Source: an uncultured Parabacteroides sp.
GTDB lineage: Bacteria; Bacteroidota; Bacteroidia; Bacteroidales; Tannerellaceae
Length of the DNA stretch: 27,855 bases
Assembly (NCBI RefSeq): GCF_905196875.1
Contig: NZ_CAJJWO010000065.1
Coordinates: 1-27,855, forward strand
Reading direction: 5' to 3'
Under the pieces are notes generated by a model. That model was not told the DNA's origin. It ran no database searches and saw only the letters and a list, made by a program, of their open reading frames with translations. Shown here in pieces: positions 1 to 7,764 of the stretch. The position numbers and the translations under genes were made by a program. Numbering within the stretch: position 1 is the stretch's first letter; the number at the start of each line of letters is the position of its first letter.

Positions 1-1
1 C

Positions 2-85
2 GACCGTGAAATAAAATATCTTCGTTTGACAATCGAAGATGTCTCGGAAGGACGTGCCGGGCTGGGAGAGATATCCCTTTATTGA
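2..85 (+). CDS. C-terminal end of an upstream protein (5' end outside window)
   Basis: An open frame runs from the window edge to a TGA at 83-85 and is followed at once by a hairpin terminator. The visible tail (about 27 residues) includes KYLRLTIEDVSEG and ends GLGEISLY. This resembles the last two strands of F5/8 type C (discoidin) or other galactose-binding-like domains, which often end Bacteroidales glycoside hydrolases. The family is only an inference from this short tail. Its direction and place next to a glycosidase-like gene suggest it belongs to the same carbohydrate locus. Confidence 0.5.
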   Translation, partial: DREIKYLRLTIEDVSEGRAGLGEISLY

Positions 86-89
86 TTTT

Positions 90-125
90 CCGGACAGGAT
101 ACCTGTCCTGTCCGGCCATCTTTAT
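90..125 (+). terminator. Hairpin terminator after the upstream gene
   Basis: A perfect 10-bp stem (CCGGACAGGA at 90-99 with TCCTGTCCGG at 106-115) encloses a 6-nt loop and begins 4 nt after the stop codon. Only a weak T-rich stretch follows, so it may stabilise the 3' end rather than stop transcription fully. Confidence 0.6.
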
Positions 126-190
126 AGTGCTGAAGAAGCAATACAATAATACTGCGAAACCGGCACAGTAGTGCTGTCACCCTATAGAAA

Positions 191-218
191 CTACGCAAAC
201 CTTTGCGTAGTTTTTTTT
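191..218 (+). terminator. Strong intrinsic terminator
   Basis: CTACGCAA pairs with TTGCGTAG across a 4-nt loop (191-210) and is followed by eight T (211-218). It isolates the next gene from upstream transcription. The 65 nt between this and the previous hairpin contain no ORF; they carry an 8-bp direct repeat TAGTGCTG (125-132 and 169-176). Confidence 0.85.
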
Positions 219-252
219 CGTATAAGCGGCTGTACTCAATATATAAAAGTTA

Positions 253-260
253 TACATTTG
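253..260 (+). promoter_or_regulatory. Bacteroidales -7 promoter box for the propeller gene
   Basis: TACATTTG matches the TAnnTTTG box read by the Bacteroidetes primary sigma factor. It lies just after a strong terminator and 28 nt before the ATG at 289. No clear TTTG -33 element is seen at the expected spacing. Confidence 0.5.
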
Positions 261-288
261 AAGAATTAAAAGCTTAATTCTTAATACC

Positions 289-1944
289 ATGAAACTCTAT
301 TCTTTATTTTTATGCGCATCAGCTGCGCTTTTGTTAAGCACTCAACATACGGATGCGCAGATCACCGAAAGACCGCGCCCGGCAGAATGGGATCACCTGG
401 TAGAAGGTGCACGGTTTATGGATCGTTTTCTTCCTATGCCTGCCGGAAAACTAAGTAGTGACGTATGGGGGGCTAAAAATGTAATTCCCCGGTACGTGGA
501 CAACGGCATTGAAGACGATGTACGTTCCTACTGGGGAGGAAATATCCTGAAAGATAATATGGGACAATATCATTTATATGTTTGCGGTTGGCCGGAAAGC
601 TCACCCAAAGGGCATATGTTTTGGCCGAATTCAACTGTCTACCATGCAGTCTGCGACAACTCCGTCGGCCCTTTTATGATCAAAGACACTATCGGCCCGG
701 GGCATAACCCGGAAGCTTTCCGCCTGAAAGACGGACGTGTAGTCGTTTATGTCATCGACGGTTATTATCTGGCAGACGGTCTGAACGGTCCGTGGACATA
801 CAATAAATTTGATTTTGACAAACGCGACCGTCCTATCATCGAAGGTTTGTCGAACCTCACTTTCTCCCGCCGCGAGGATGGCTCCTATCTGATGGTATGC
901 CGTGGCGGTGGTGTATGGATTAGTCAAACAGGACTTACCCCTTATAACCAGATCTCCGACAAACGGGTATATCCTCCGGTGAAAGGAGAGTTCGAAGACC
1001 CTGTTGTTTGGCGCGACCATGTGCAGTATCACCTGATCGTGAATGACTGGCTGGGACGCATCGCATTTTACCTGCGCTCGAAAGATGGTGTCGACTGGGT
1101 GACAGATCCGGGTGAAGCCTATATGCCGGGAGTCTCTGTCCATGAAGACGGAAAAGTGGAGGACTGGTTTAAATACGAACGTATCAAAATCCTGCAGGAT
1201 GAATATGGTCGTGCTATCCAGGCCAACTTTGCAGTGATCGACACCCTTAAGCATGAAGACCGGCCGAATGATAACCATAGCTCCAAGAATATCAGTATCC
1301 CGCTAAATCCGGGACTGTTGTTGACCGTGCTCGATACGAAACCTGTTACAGCGAATACGAAAACAATCCGTGTCAGGATCGCAGCCGAAGAAGGATTCGA
1401 TCCGCAAACGGATATCGATCCGGGCTCCCTGCGCTTCGGTGCCTCTACGGAAGTGAATTTCGGAAAAGGATGTAAAGTCTTAAGTACTGCGAAAGAAGGA
1501 AAAGACCTGATCGTCACTTTCGATGCCAAGGGCAACGGTATCACAGCCGAAGAGTTCGCTCCCAAGTTATTGGGAAAAACAACTGCCGGTAAACTGCTCT
1601 ACGGATATGCCCGCTTGCCCTGGGTCAGTTATAACGATCCGATCCTTTCTGCCCGTATGCCTGTCTTTGCCACAGATGGCCGGAATATGACTGTCGAAGT
1701 GGAGAATTTCGGTCAGGTAACATCCAAACCTGCCGTGTTGAAACTGGAACAACTGAAGGATGGGAAAAAGACCCCGATCGGACAAACCAAACTCCCGTCT
1801 CTCGCTCCTTATGGGAAAACGAAGGTGACACTTTCCGGTAAAGCGGATTTCAGAAAAGAGGAAGCCTGCGATTTCATACTGACCATCCGGACAACAGATA
1901 ATGTTGTCTCTACATTCAGTTTCCAGACAACTCCCGTTAAGTAA
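289..1944 (+). CDS. Secreted five-bladed beta-propeller glycosidase-like protein
   Basis: The product has 551 residues with an N-terminal signal peptide (cleavage probably after TDAQ, about residue 24), so it is periplasmic or surface-located. Residues about 75-320 look like a five-bladed propeller of the GH43/GH32/GH117 type. WGGNI is at 82-86, GHNPE at 138-142, and FEDP at 235-238 sits where these clans carry a functional acidic residue. Residues about 335-551 look like beta-sandwich accessory domains. I cannot assign the exact GH family or substrate. It has its own promoter box and ends at a bidirectional terminator shared with the sigma factor gene. The nearby PUL suggests it trims the same glycan, but it need not be in that operon. 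Confidence 0.75.
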   Translation: MKLYSLFLCASAALLLSTQHTDAQITERPRPAEWDHLVEGARFMDRFLPMPAGKLSSDVWGAKNVIPRYVDNGIEDDVRSYWGGNILKDNMGQYHLYVCGWPESSPKGHMFWPNSTVYHAVCDNSVGPFMIKDTIGPGHNPEAFRLKDGRVVVYVIDGYYLADGLNGPWTYNKFDFDKRDRPIIEGLSNLTFSRREDGSYLMVCRGGGVWISQTGLTPYNQISDKRVYPPVKGEFEDPVVWRDHVQYHLIVNDWLGRIAFYLRSKDGVDWVTDPGEAYMPGVSVHEDGKVEDWFKYERIKILQDEYGRAIQANFAVIDTLKHEDRPNDNHSSKNISIPLNPGLLLTVLDTKPVTANTKTIRVRIAAEEGFDPQTDIDPGSLRFGASTEVNFGKGCKVLSTAKEGKDLIVTFDAKGNGITAEEFAPKLLGKTTAGKLLYGYARLPWVSYNDPILSARMPVFATDGRNMTVEVENFGQVTSKPAVLKLEQLKDGKKTPIGQTKLPSLAPYGKTKVTLSGKADFRKEEACDFILTIRTTDNVVSTFSFQTTPVK

Positions 1945-1968
1945 ACAATACTCTTAGATATTTGAACG

Positions 1969-2006
1969 AAAAAGTCCCGGTAGCATTGTTATCTACCGGG
2001 GCTTTT
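1969..2006. terminator. Bidirectional terminator between convergent genes
   Basis: CCCGGTAG (1976-1983) pairs with CTACCGGG (1993-2000) over a 9-nt loop. The stem is flanked by an A tract on the left (1969-1973) and CTTTT on the right, so it can stop transcription from both sides. It separates the propeller gene from the minus-strand sigma factor gene. Confidence 0.85.
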
Positions 2007-2044
2007 CTCTTTTATTTGAGGCATTTTCTTTTATAATCTATTTA

Positions 2045-2605
2045 TCATATCAGTTTGCGTACATAATTCTGTATCTTCTTGTAAGCTGTAGCCACATGTG
2101 CCTCCACCGTCTTTTCGGAAATATCCAGTAACTTGGCGATCTCTTTATGCTTCAGCTTATCAGACATGGCGAGCCTGAATACCTCCCTGCATTTGTTGGG
2201 TAGCGAGTCGATGGCGTTCTGAACTAATTCCCGGCGTTCCTGATCCAACAACTTTCTTTCCGGATCGTTGCCATCCGAGAGTATTTCTATATGGTATAAC
2301 TCCAGCGAATCTTTCTCCGGCTCATTCGCTCTCCGTATATAATGCAGTGCCTGGTTCTTTACAGAAGTATATAAGTAGCTTTCAATGTTCTCGATTTTAT
2401 CCAGTGTTTCCCGTTTTTTCCATATAATAAAGAATACATCGGATACTGCCTCTTCCGCCTGCTCTTTCGACGACAGGTAGTAAAATGCATGATGGAACAA
2501 CTGCTGATAATACATGTCGAAGAGCAGACGAAAAGCCTTTTCGTCTCCCTTGGCTATATTATCGATCAGGGGTGATTTAGCGTATCCTCTTGTCCTAAAT
2601 TTCAT
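2045..2605 (-). CDS. ECF (RpoE-type) RNA polymerase sigma-70 factor
   Basis: The product has 186 residues, normal for Bacteroidales PUL ECF sigma factors. Region 2 spans about residues 23-92 (EQAEEAVSDVFFIIWKKR and SYLYTSVKNQALHYIRR). Region 4 spans about 125-180, with the helix-turn-helix LKHKEIAKLLDISEKTVEAH. It should direct polymerase to the susC promoter when released by the FecR-like anti-sigma factor encoded at 3270. In many PULs the sigma and anti-sigma genes are co-directional; here they diverge across a 664-bp gap. No other cognate anti-sigma gene is present, so the pairing is a good inference. Confidence 0.93.
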   Translation of the reverse strand: MKFRTRGYAKSPLIDNIAKGDEKAFRLLFDMYYQQLFHHAFYYLSSKEQAEEAVSDVFFIIWKKRETLDKIENIESYLYTSVKNQALHYIRRANEPEKDSLELYHIEILSDGNDPERKLLDQERRELVQNAIDSLPNKCREVFRLAMSDKLKHKEIAKLLDISEKTVEAHVATAYKKIQNYVRKLI

Positions 2606-2664
2606 ACGTTCAGAGTTCAGTGGTTTATCTCGATACTAAAGAAAAAAAGTAGTTTTTACAGGAG

Positions 2665-2672
2665 TAAATATA
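2665..2672 (-). promoter_or_regulatory. Possible -7 box for the sigma factor gene
   Basis: On the minus strand this reads TATATTTA, one base from TAnnTTTG, 60 bp upstream of the start codon. No -33 element is evident, so support is weak. Confidence 0.3.
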
Positions 2673-2845
2673 CGGCTTTTCTTTTAAGTGAAGTTTGTTC
2701 TCTCTGTTTTTAATGAAATAATTAACGTGGAAATGTTTCTGTAAATCAGATGAATACAGGGTGTGTTGTGGCGATGAGCTATTATAATTCATAAGGCGAA
2801 CCATTTATGTTATCCGGAAATTCCCCGTCCGGATAGAACAAAAAG

Positions 2846-2935
2846 AAAGCGTGGGAACTGCTGAATATACCTAAATACGAGGCTCTAGACTGCCCAACAG
2901 ATTGATATAAACAACATACCCACGCTCTTTATTTG
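2846..2935. repeat. Hairpin-bounded element A, likely non-coding RNA or repeat
   Basis: The ends AGCGTGGG (2848-2855) and CCCACGCT (2919-2926) form an 8-bp perfect outer stem around about 63 nt. It shares ordered blocks with element B read on the other strand: CCTAAATACGA, TCTAGAC, AACAGATTG, CAACA and TTTATTT. A minus-strand TACATTTG box at 2959-2966 could start a transcript of about 110 nt across it, ending at the T-rich stretch after the closing stem. Transcription direction and family are not established. Confidence 0.55.
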
Positions 2936-2958
2936 AATATACAATACACCTTATAAGG

Positions 2959-2966
2959 CAAATGTA
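2959..2966 (-). promoter_or_regulatory. -7 promoter box between elements A and B
   Basis: The minus strand reads TACATTTG, a full match to TAnnTTTG. It points into element A and would place a start site near 2951-2953. No -33 TTTG is seen. Confidence 0.4.
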
Positions 2967-2976
2967 TGCATATAAC

Positions 2977-3072
2977 AAAATAAAGAACATGAGCGTTTGT
3001 TGCCTATTACCCAATCTGTTTGAAATTGTCTAGATTTCGTATTTAGGATAATATCATTAACGCTTATGTTTT
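2977..3072. repeat. Hairpin-bounded element B, inverted relative of element A
   Basis: AACATGAGCGTT (2986-2997) pairs with AACGCTTATGTT (3059-3070), a 12-bp stem with one G-U pair. On the plus strand a run of T follows; on the minus strand a CTTTATTTT tail follows. The interior repeats the conserved blocks of element A in the same order on the opposite strand, while the outer stems differ in sequence. That pattern suggests selection for a fold rather than a simple recent duplication. Confidence 0.55.
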
Positions 3073-3116
3073 TAACATGTGAATGTGCCGCAACGCTTTG
3101 CTTTTTAAGCACGAAA

Positions 3117-3124
3117 CAAATGTA
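3117..3124 (-). promoter_or_regulatory. -7 promoter box pointing into element B
   Basis: The minus strand reads TACATTTG, and a transcript from about 3109 would cross element B. It could equally be a chance match in AT-rich DNA. Confidence 0.35.
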
Positions 3125-3269
3125 TATAAAAAAGCTGAAAGGTGTATCCCCGGACCTGTTATTTTATATCTCGTTTCTTTAAATGTTAAAAGTGAACTTC
3201 CTTATTAGGGTTTTTTCTAAGACCTGTCATCTATATATATGAATGGGATAATTATTATAAATAAAGAAG

Positions 3270-4154
3270 ATGTCGGATATAAAAAACAGAAAAGATGAAG
3301 AGATTATGAGACGCATTCAGTTCAAGCCGGTAGAAACAGAACCGGATGTCGTCTACGATAAATTGTGGCAACGGATCATGAATTCAGATACGATTATAAT
3401 GGGCGTATCTTCCGTCTGGAAATATGCATCCATTGCAGCATCGATCGCCTTATTGATAGTTTCTTCTTTTTTATATAAGATATATACCGAACCCAGGCCG
3501 TTGGCGTATATGGAGATTACTTCCATGGCCGGTTCGAAGACACGGGTACTTTTGCCGGACAGTACGACAGTATGGCTGAACGGTAATTCATATATCCGGT
3601 ATCCCGAAGTTTTCGATCAGAATACACGGCAAATTGAATTGATAGGGGAAGCGTTTTTTGATGTGACCGAGAATAAGAAAAAACCTTTTATCGTAAACCT
3701 GGAAGGTATGCATGTACAGGTATTGGGTACGGAATTCAATATCCTGGCAGACGCAAACTCTGGTGTGATTGAGACCACGCTGATAGAAGGATCGGTTGCA
3801 TTATTTAACGAACAAAACAGTAGTCCGACAGCCGACAGGATATTAGTTCCCGGCGAACAGGCACTATTTGACAAACAGAGTGGAAGTATCGAAGTTCGTC
3901 CCGTCAGGACCTCTTCTTATACTTCGTGGGTGACAGGTGACTTCTTTTTCGAAAAAATCACATTCGGAGAGATCCTTAGTGTTCTGGAGCGTTCTTTTAA
4001 TGTGAAGTTTCATTTGAAAAATGAAGCAATAAAAGAGGTATTCCTAACAGCACAATTCACGCATAAGGAGTCACTGGAGGAAATCTTGTCTATTCTGCAA
4101 ATCTCAATGCGCTATAAGTATGAGATAAAGGATAGGGATGTGTATATCAGATAA
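3270..4154 (+). CDS. FecR-family anti-sigma factor
   Basis: The product has 294 residues in the usual Bacteroidales layout. A cytoplasmic segment of about 48 residues can bind the sigma factor, one transmembrane helix lies at about 51-69, and a periplasmic FecR domain covers about 84-180 (LPDSTTVWLNGNS, GEAFFDV, VLGTEFNILA). The C-terminal DUF4974-type domain covers about 226-293 and contacts the STN domain of the partner receptor. It probably holds the sigma factor encoded at 2045-2605 inactive until SusC reports substrate. It lies 168 bp upstream of susC on the same strand. Confidence 0.93.
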   Translation: MSDIKNRKDEEIMRRIQFKPVETEPDVVYDKLWQRIMNSDTIIMGVSSVWKYASIAASIALLIVSSFLYKIYTEPRPLAYMEITSMAGSKTRVLLPDSTTVWLNGNSYIRYPEVFDQNTRQIELIGEAFFDVTENKKKPFIVNLEGMHVQVLGTEFNILADANSGVIETTLIEGSVALFNEQNSSPTADRILVPGEQALFDKQSGSIEVRPVRTSSYTSWVTGDFFFEKITFGEILSVLERSFNVKFHLKNEAIKEVFLTAQFTHKESLEEILSILQISMRYKYEIKDRDVYIR

Positions 4155-4210
4155 ATAATTGTTGAACCTTAAAAATTAATTGAAGACCATGAACAGTACG
4201 TAAGACCGGT

Positions 4211-4247
4211 AAAAAAAATTGGGAATGCTACCAACATCCCCAATTTA
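4211..4247 (-). terminator. Intrinsic terminator of the antisense RNA
   Basis: Read on the minus strand, ATTGGGGATG and CATTCCCAAT pair (one G-U) around loop TTGGTAG and are followed by eight or more T. On the plus strand the same hairpin is preceded, not followed, by the A/T run, so it should not stop susC transcription. Confidence 0.85.
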
Positions 4248-4309
4248 TGCTCTAAGCGCAGATCATTTAAGTAAACGGCAGCTACCAACTGCCATAAATA
4301 ATCAACTAG
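4211..4309 (-). ncRNA. Antisense small RNA over the susC leader (DonS-like)
   Basis: On the minus strand a TACATTTG box (4316-4323) directly abuts the susC start codon and would start transcription near 4309. The transcript runs away from susC to an intrinsic terminator: a 10-bp stem (4218-4227 with 4235-4244) followed by a run of T (complement of A 4211-4218). A second hairpin with a 5-bp stem lies at 4277-4293. Both hairpins display the same 7-nt loop, UUGGUAG, which contains a YUNR U-turn (UUGG) of the kind used for loop-loop kissing by antisense RNAs. Position, size (about 99 nt) and architecture fit the DonS-type cis-antisense RNAs that repress PULs in Bacteroides fragilis. Expression itself is inferred. 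Confidence 0.8.
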
Positions 4310-4315
4310 ATTTTG

Positions 4316-4323
4316 CAAATGTA
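4316..4323 (-). promoter_or_regulatory. -7 promoter box of the antisense RNA
   Basis: The minus strand reads TACATTTG, a full match to TAnnTTTG. The box ends on the first base of the susC ATG (4323-4325), so promoter and start codon constrain each other. No obvious -33 TTTG is present. Confidence 0.6.
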
Positions 4324-7300
4324 TGAATAAACATTTAATTAGAGTGTTTCGTGGGGCAAAAAGCTCTATGAATGAGGGAAATATTTCTCATAAGACACGC
4401 GATCAAGTTTTAAAAGTAACGAAATTAGCCTTATTGTTCCTCTTTGTTTGTATATGGGAAGCCACAGCATCTCTTTCTTATTCCCAGGTAACAAAATTGA
4501 ACCTTGAAGTAAACGGAACGATTCTCCAGGTGTTGAAATCCATCGAGAACCAGTCGGAGTTTACCTTTGTCTACAAACTGGATGAAGTAAATCTCGAAGA
4601 GAACGTATCCGTCGATATGAAGAATAAATCGATTAATGAAGTATTGGATGCCCTGTTACGTGACAAATCGTTGGGATACCGGATTACGGACAGGCATATT
4701 GTATTATTTAAAAAAGAAGAAGTAAAGCAGCAGACACAACAAAACAATACAGTTGTGACCGGGACGATTGTCGACGACTTCGGTGAGCCCGTTATCGGTG
4801 CCAATGTCCTTGTAAAAGGAGAATCGGGTGTGGGTACGACAACAGATATGAGGGGGAAGTTTTCTTTAGACCTGAAAGATATCAAAGCCCCTGTATTGGT
4901 TATCTCCTTTATCGGTTATACTACGCAGGAAGTGGTAGTAGGCGGTAAGACAACCTTGAACATCACGTTGAAGGAAGACTCGAAAGCGTTGGAAGAAGTG
5001 GTTGTGATCGGTTACGGTACAAACTCGAAGCGTAATCTTACGTCTGCCGTATCTACCGTGGATGCGGAGAAGATCAAGAACGTACCTGTCCCTAATATCA
5101 CAGATGCGTTGGCCGGACGTGCTGCCGGTTTGATCGTTACACAGGCAGGAGGTGGTCTTGGTAAAAAATCTACCGTTTCTATTCGTGGTGGTGGAACACC
5201 ACTTGTTGTAATCGATGGTTTTGTTTCTCCTTACGAAGACTTTGTTAACTTGAATTCAGACGATATAGAATCCATGTCTGTCCTGAAGGATGCTGCCGCT
5301 GCCGCTGTTTACGGTGCCCGTTCCGGAGATGGTGTATTGGTTGTAAAAACAAAAGGTGGTTTGAAAGGACTTCGTGTCGACTACAGTTTTAACCAGAGTT
5401 GGAGTGAACCTACTTATCTGGAAGAAAAACTGAACTCATTTGAAAGAGCTTCCTTCGATAATACGGTGCGCGATATGTATGGGCTGGAAAGACGTTGGAC
5501 GGATGATGAGTTGGAAAAGTATCGTACAGGTTCCGATCCGTATAATTATCCGAATGTAGACTGGCAAAAGGTAATGCTTCGTAATTATGCTCCGGAAAGT
5601 AAGCACTCCCTGGCCGTGCGCGGTGGTTCCGATTTCAATAAGTACTATGTCTCTTTCCAGGCCTACGATCAGGGCTCGATGTATAAAGGAAGTGCTGAAG
5701 ATTATAAGCGCTATAATCTTCGCATGAATGAAACATCTGAGTTTAAAGACATAGGATTGACCTTAAACTTCGGAGTAGACGGATATATAGAAAACATGAA
5801 AACACCCCGTTCACAATATTCCAGTAGCTATTGGCATACATGGGGACATATCCAGAATAAAAGCCCGATGGAGTTAGATAGAAATCAAGACGGCCAAATC
5901 TATATCGGGTATGATAATCCGTTGGCGGAAATCTCTTCCGAGTCAGGATATTATAAATCTGATTTCAAGATGATCACAGGATTATTTAATGCTGAATGGA
6001 AAGTTCTGGGCGTAGAAGGTCTGAAGTTGAAAGTGAGCGGTAACTATCGTTTTGGAATGTCGGATAGTAAAAACTGGACAAAGACAGCTCCACAATATGA
6101 CCTGGAAGGAAATAAAGGGCCTGATTATCCGGTCAGCCTGAGTTATAATACGGGAAGTTATCGTCAGTGGACCATGCAGTACTTTGCAGATTACAGTCGT
6201 TCCTTTCTGGATGAAACACACAATGTATCGGCTACTATCGGTTATGAACAAAACTATAGTTTTTACAGAGGATTTAATGCCTTGCGTAAGAATTATATCT
6301 TTATGATCGATCAGTTGGGAGCTGGTCCTTCCGATACCATGGAAAATGGGGGTAGCGAAGGCGAAGCCGGGCGTGCCGGTCTGGTGGCGAGAGCTTCTTA
6401 CAATTATAAGAAGAAATATTATATAGAAGGTTCCATGCGTCATGATGGTAGCGACTTATTTCCGAAAGGTAGTCGCTGGGGTAACTTCTATGCCGGATCA
6501 ATGGCCTGGGCAGTATCGGAAGAATCTTTCTTTCAGCCTTTGAAAGAACGTAATATTCTGAACTTCTTTAAACTGCGTGCTTCTTATGGGGAGACTGGTT
6601 TGGACTCCGGAGTAGGATCATTCAGTTATCTGACCTCTTACGGACTTACTGAAAGAGGTTATGTACTCGATGGAAAGATTGTTCCGACGTTTAGTGAAGG
6701 AGCGTTGATCAGTGATGATATTACCTGGTACACCCGTAGTACATTCGATATCGGTTTCGATTTCAATACACTGGGTGAACGCTTGGCCGGTAGTTTCGAC
6801 TATTTCTATATGAAAACGACAGGTTATCTGACTTCTCCCTCGAATGTGGATTATACAGATCCGCTGGGTCTTTCTTTACCGAAAGTTAAATCGAACGGAG
6901 AGCACCGTCGTGCAGGTTATGAGTTCAACCTTTCCTGGAAAGATCATTTCGGTGACTTCAACTATGAGGTAGGAGCCAACTTTACTTATTTCGACCAATT
7001 AGTATCGAGCGCCTGGGAAGAAGATTTAGCCAGCCAGAAAAACCCATATAAACGTGCTGTTCAGGAAACAGGATACTGGGGTACCGGATATACGAACCTC
7101 GGATATTATAAGAACTCCGATCAGGCGATGAATATGCCTCGCCGGGATGGTTCGACCAACCTTGTTGCCGGTGATATTATCTATAAGGATATGAACGGTG
7201 ACGGTATTATCGACGATAACGACCAGTGGCGTATCGGTAAGAATAATTTCCCACGAGGTAACTATGGTATCTATGCAAACCTTTCTTATAAAGGCTTTTC

Positions 7301-7742
7301 TGCCAATATACTGTTCCAGGGAGCCACCTCGCGCGATATGTATCTGGATGACGTAGTACGCGGACAGTCTACCGGAGGTTATACGATCGTTTATCCTTAT
7401 CAGCTGGATTACTGGATGCCGGATAATACGGATGCGAAATACCCGAGAATTGCAATGAACTCTAACGTAAATGGAAATAACAACTATGTAACATCCGACT
7501 ATTGGCTGGTGAACGGACGTTATATCCGTCTGAAATCATTGCAGTTCGGCTACGATTTCCGTACGAAGTTACTGAAGAACGTTAAATGGCTCTATAAGTG
7601 CCAGGTCGTATTAAGCGGACAGAACCTATTTACAATCTCGCCTGCAACGAAATATGGTTTCGACCCTGAAAACGGTAGTACCAATAACTACGACTACCCG
7701 GTGCAACGTGTGTATTCAGTTAGCTTGAATCTAGGATTTTAA
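4323..7742 (+). CDS. SusC/RagA-family TonB-dependent transporter with STN domain
   Basis: The product has 1139 residues and imports oligosaccharides across the outer membrane together with SusD. A hydrophobic signal segment lies at about 34-54 in a long basic N-terminus. An STN domain (about 57-128) signals to FecR, followed by a carboxypeptidase-regulatory-like domain (about 144-217). A TonB-box-like EEVVVIGYG is at 224-232, the plug runs to about 345 and includes SVLKDAAAAAVYGARSGDGV, and the 22-strand barrel fills the rest. The STN domain marks it as a sigma/anti-sigma-controlled transporter. The ATG at 4323 was kept, though an in-frame ATG at 4368 would also leave a complete signal peptide. 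The susD gene follows after 22 bp. Confidence 0.96.
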   Translation: MNKHLIRVFRGAKSSMNEGNISHKTRDQVLKVTKLALLFLFVCIWEATASLSYSQVTKLNLEVNGTILQVLKSIENQSEFTFVYKLDEVNLEENVSVDMKNKSINEVLDALLRDKSLGYRITDRHIVLFKKEEVKQQTQQNNTVVTGTIVDDFGEPVIGANVLVKGESGVGTTTDMRGKFSLDLKDIKAPVLVISFIGYTTQEVVVGGKTTLNITLKEDSKALEEVVVIGYGTNSKRNLTSAVSTVDAEKIKNVPVPNITDALAGRAAGLIVTQAGGGLGKKSTVSIRGGGTPLVVIDGFVSPYEDFVNLNSDDIESMSVLKDAAAAAVYGARSGDGVLVVKTKGGLKGLRVDYSFNQSWSEPTYLEEKLNSFERASFDNTVRDMYGLERRWTDDELEKYRTGSDPYNYPNVDWQKVMLRNYAPESKHSLAVRGGSDFNKYYVSFQAYDQGSMYKGSAEDYKRYNLRMNETSEFKDIGLTLNFGVDGYIENMKTPRSQYSSSYWHTWGHIQNKSPMELDRNQDGQIYIGYDNPLAEISSESGYYKSDFKMITGLFNAEWKVLGVEGLKLKVSGNYRFGMSDSKNWTKTAPQYDLEGNKGPDYPVSLSYNTGSYRQWTMQYFADYSRSFLDETHNVSATIGYEQNYSFYRGFNALRKNYIFMIDQLGAGPSDTMENGGSEGEAGRAGLVARASYNYKKKYYIEGSMRHDGSDLFPKGSRWGNFYAGSMAWAVSEESFFQPLKERNILNFFKLRASYGETGLDSGVGSFSYLTSYGLTERGYVLDGKIVPTFSEGALISDDITWYTRSTFDIGFDFNTLGERLAGSFDYFYMKTTGYLTSPSNVDYTDPLGLSLPKVKSNGEHRRAGYEFNLSWKDHFGDFNYEVGANFTYFDQLVSSAWEEDLASQKNPYKRAVQETGYWGTGYTNLGYYKNSDQAMNMPRRDGSTNLVAGDIIYKDMNGDGIIDDNDQWRIGKNNFPRGNYGIYANLSYKGFSANILFQGATSRDMYLDDVVRGQSTGGYTIVYPYQLDYWMPDNTDAKYPRIAMNSNVNGNNNYVTSDYWLVNGRYIRLKSLQFGYDFRTKLLKNVKWLYKCQVVLSGQNLFTISPATKYGFDPENGSTNNYDYPVQRVYSVSLNLGF

Positions 7743-7764
7743 TCACTAAATAAAGAATTGACTT

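Larger units (their letters stand above)
2606..3269. other. 664-bp gap between divergent sigma and fecR genes
   Basis: I find no credible protein-coding gene here. The gap is AT-rich and holds a small hairpin (ATCCGGA/TCCGGAT, 2812-2835), two diverged hairpin-bounded elements in opposite orientation (2846-2935 and 2977-3072), and minus-strand TACATTTG boxes at 2959-2966 and 3117-3124. The region just before fecR (3180-3269) is AT-rich and shows no clear primary-sigma promoter. Confidence 0.6.

Noticed and set aside
2846..3072. Elements A and B as 6S RNA
   Set aside because: Each is only about 90-110 nt, shorter than usual 6S RNA, and I cannot confirm the central bubble pattern.
3190..4195. 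ECF-type promoters upstream of fecR and susC (TGAAC...GACC)
   Set aside because: The two matches have different spacing (21 versus 15 nt), and I know no firm consensus for this sigma factor.
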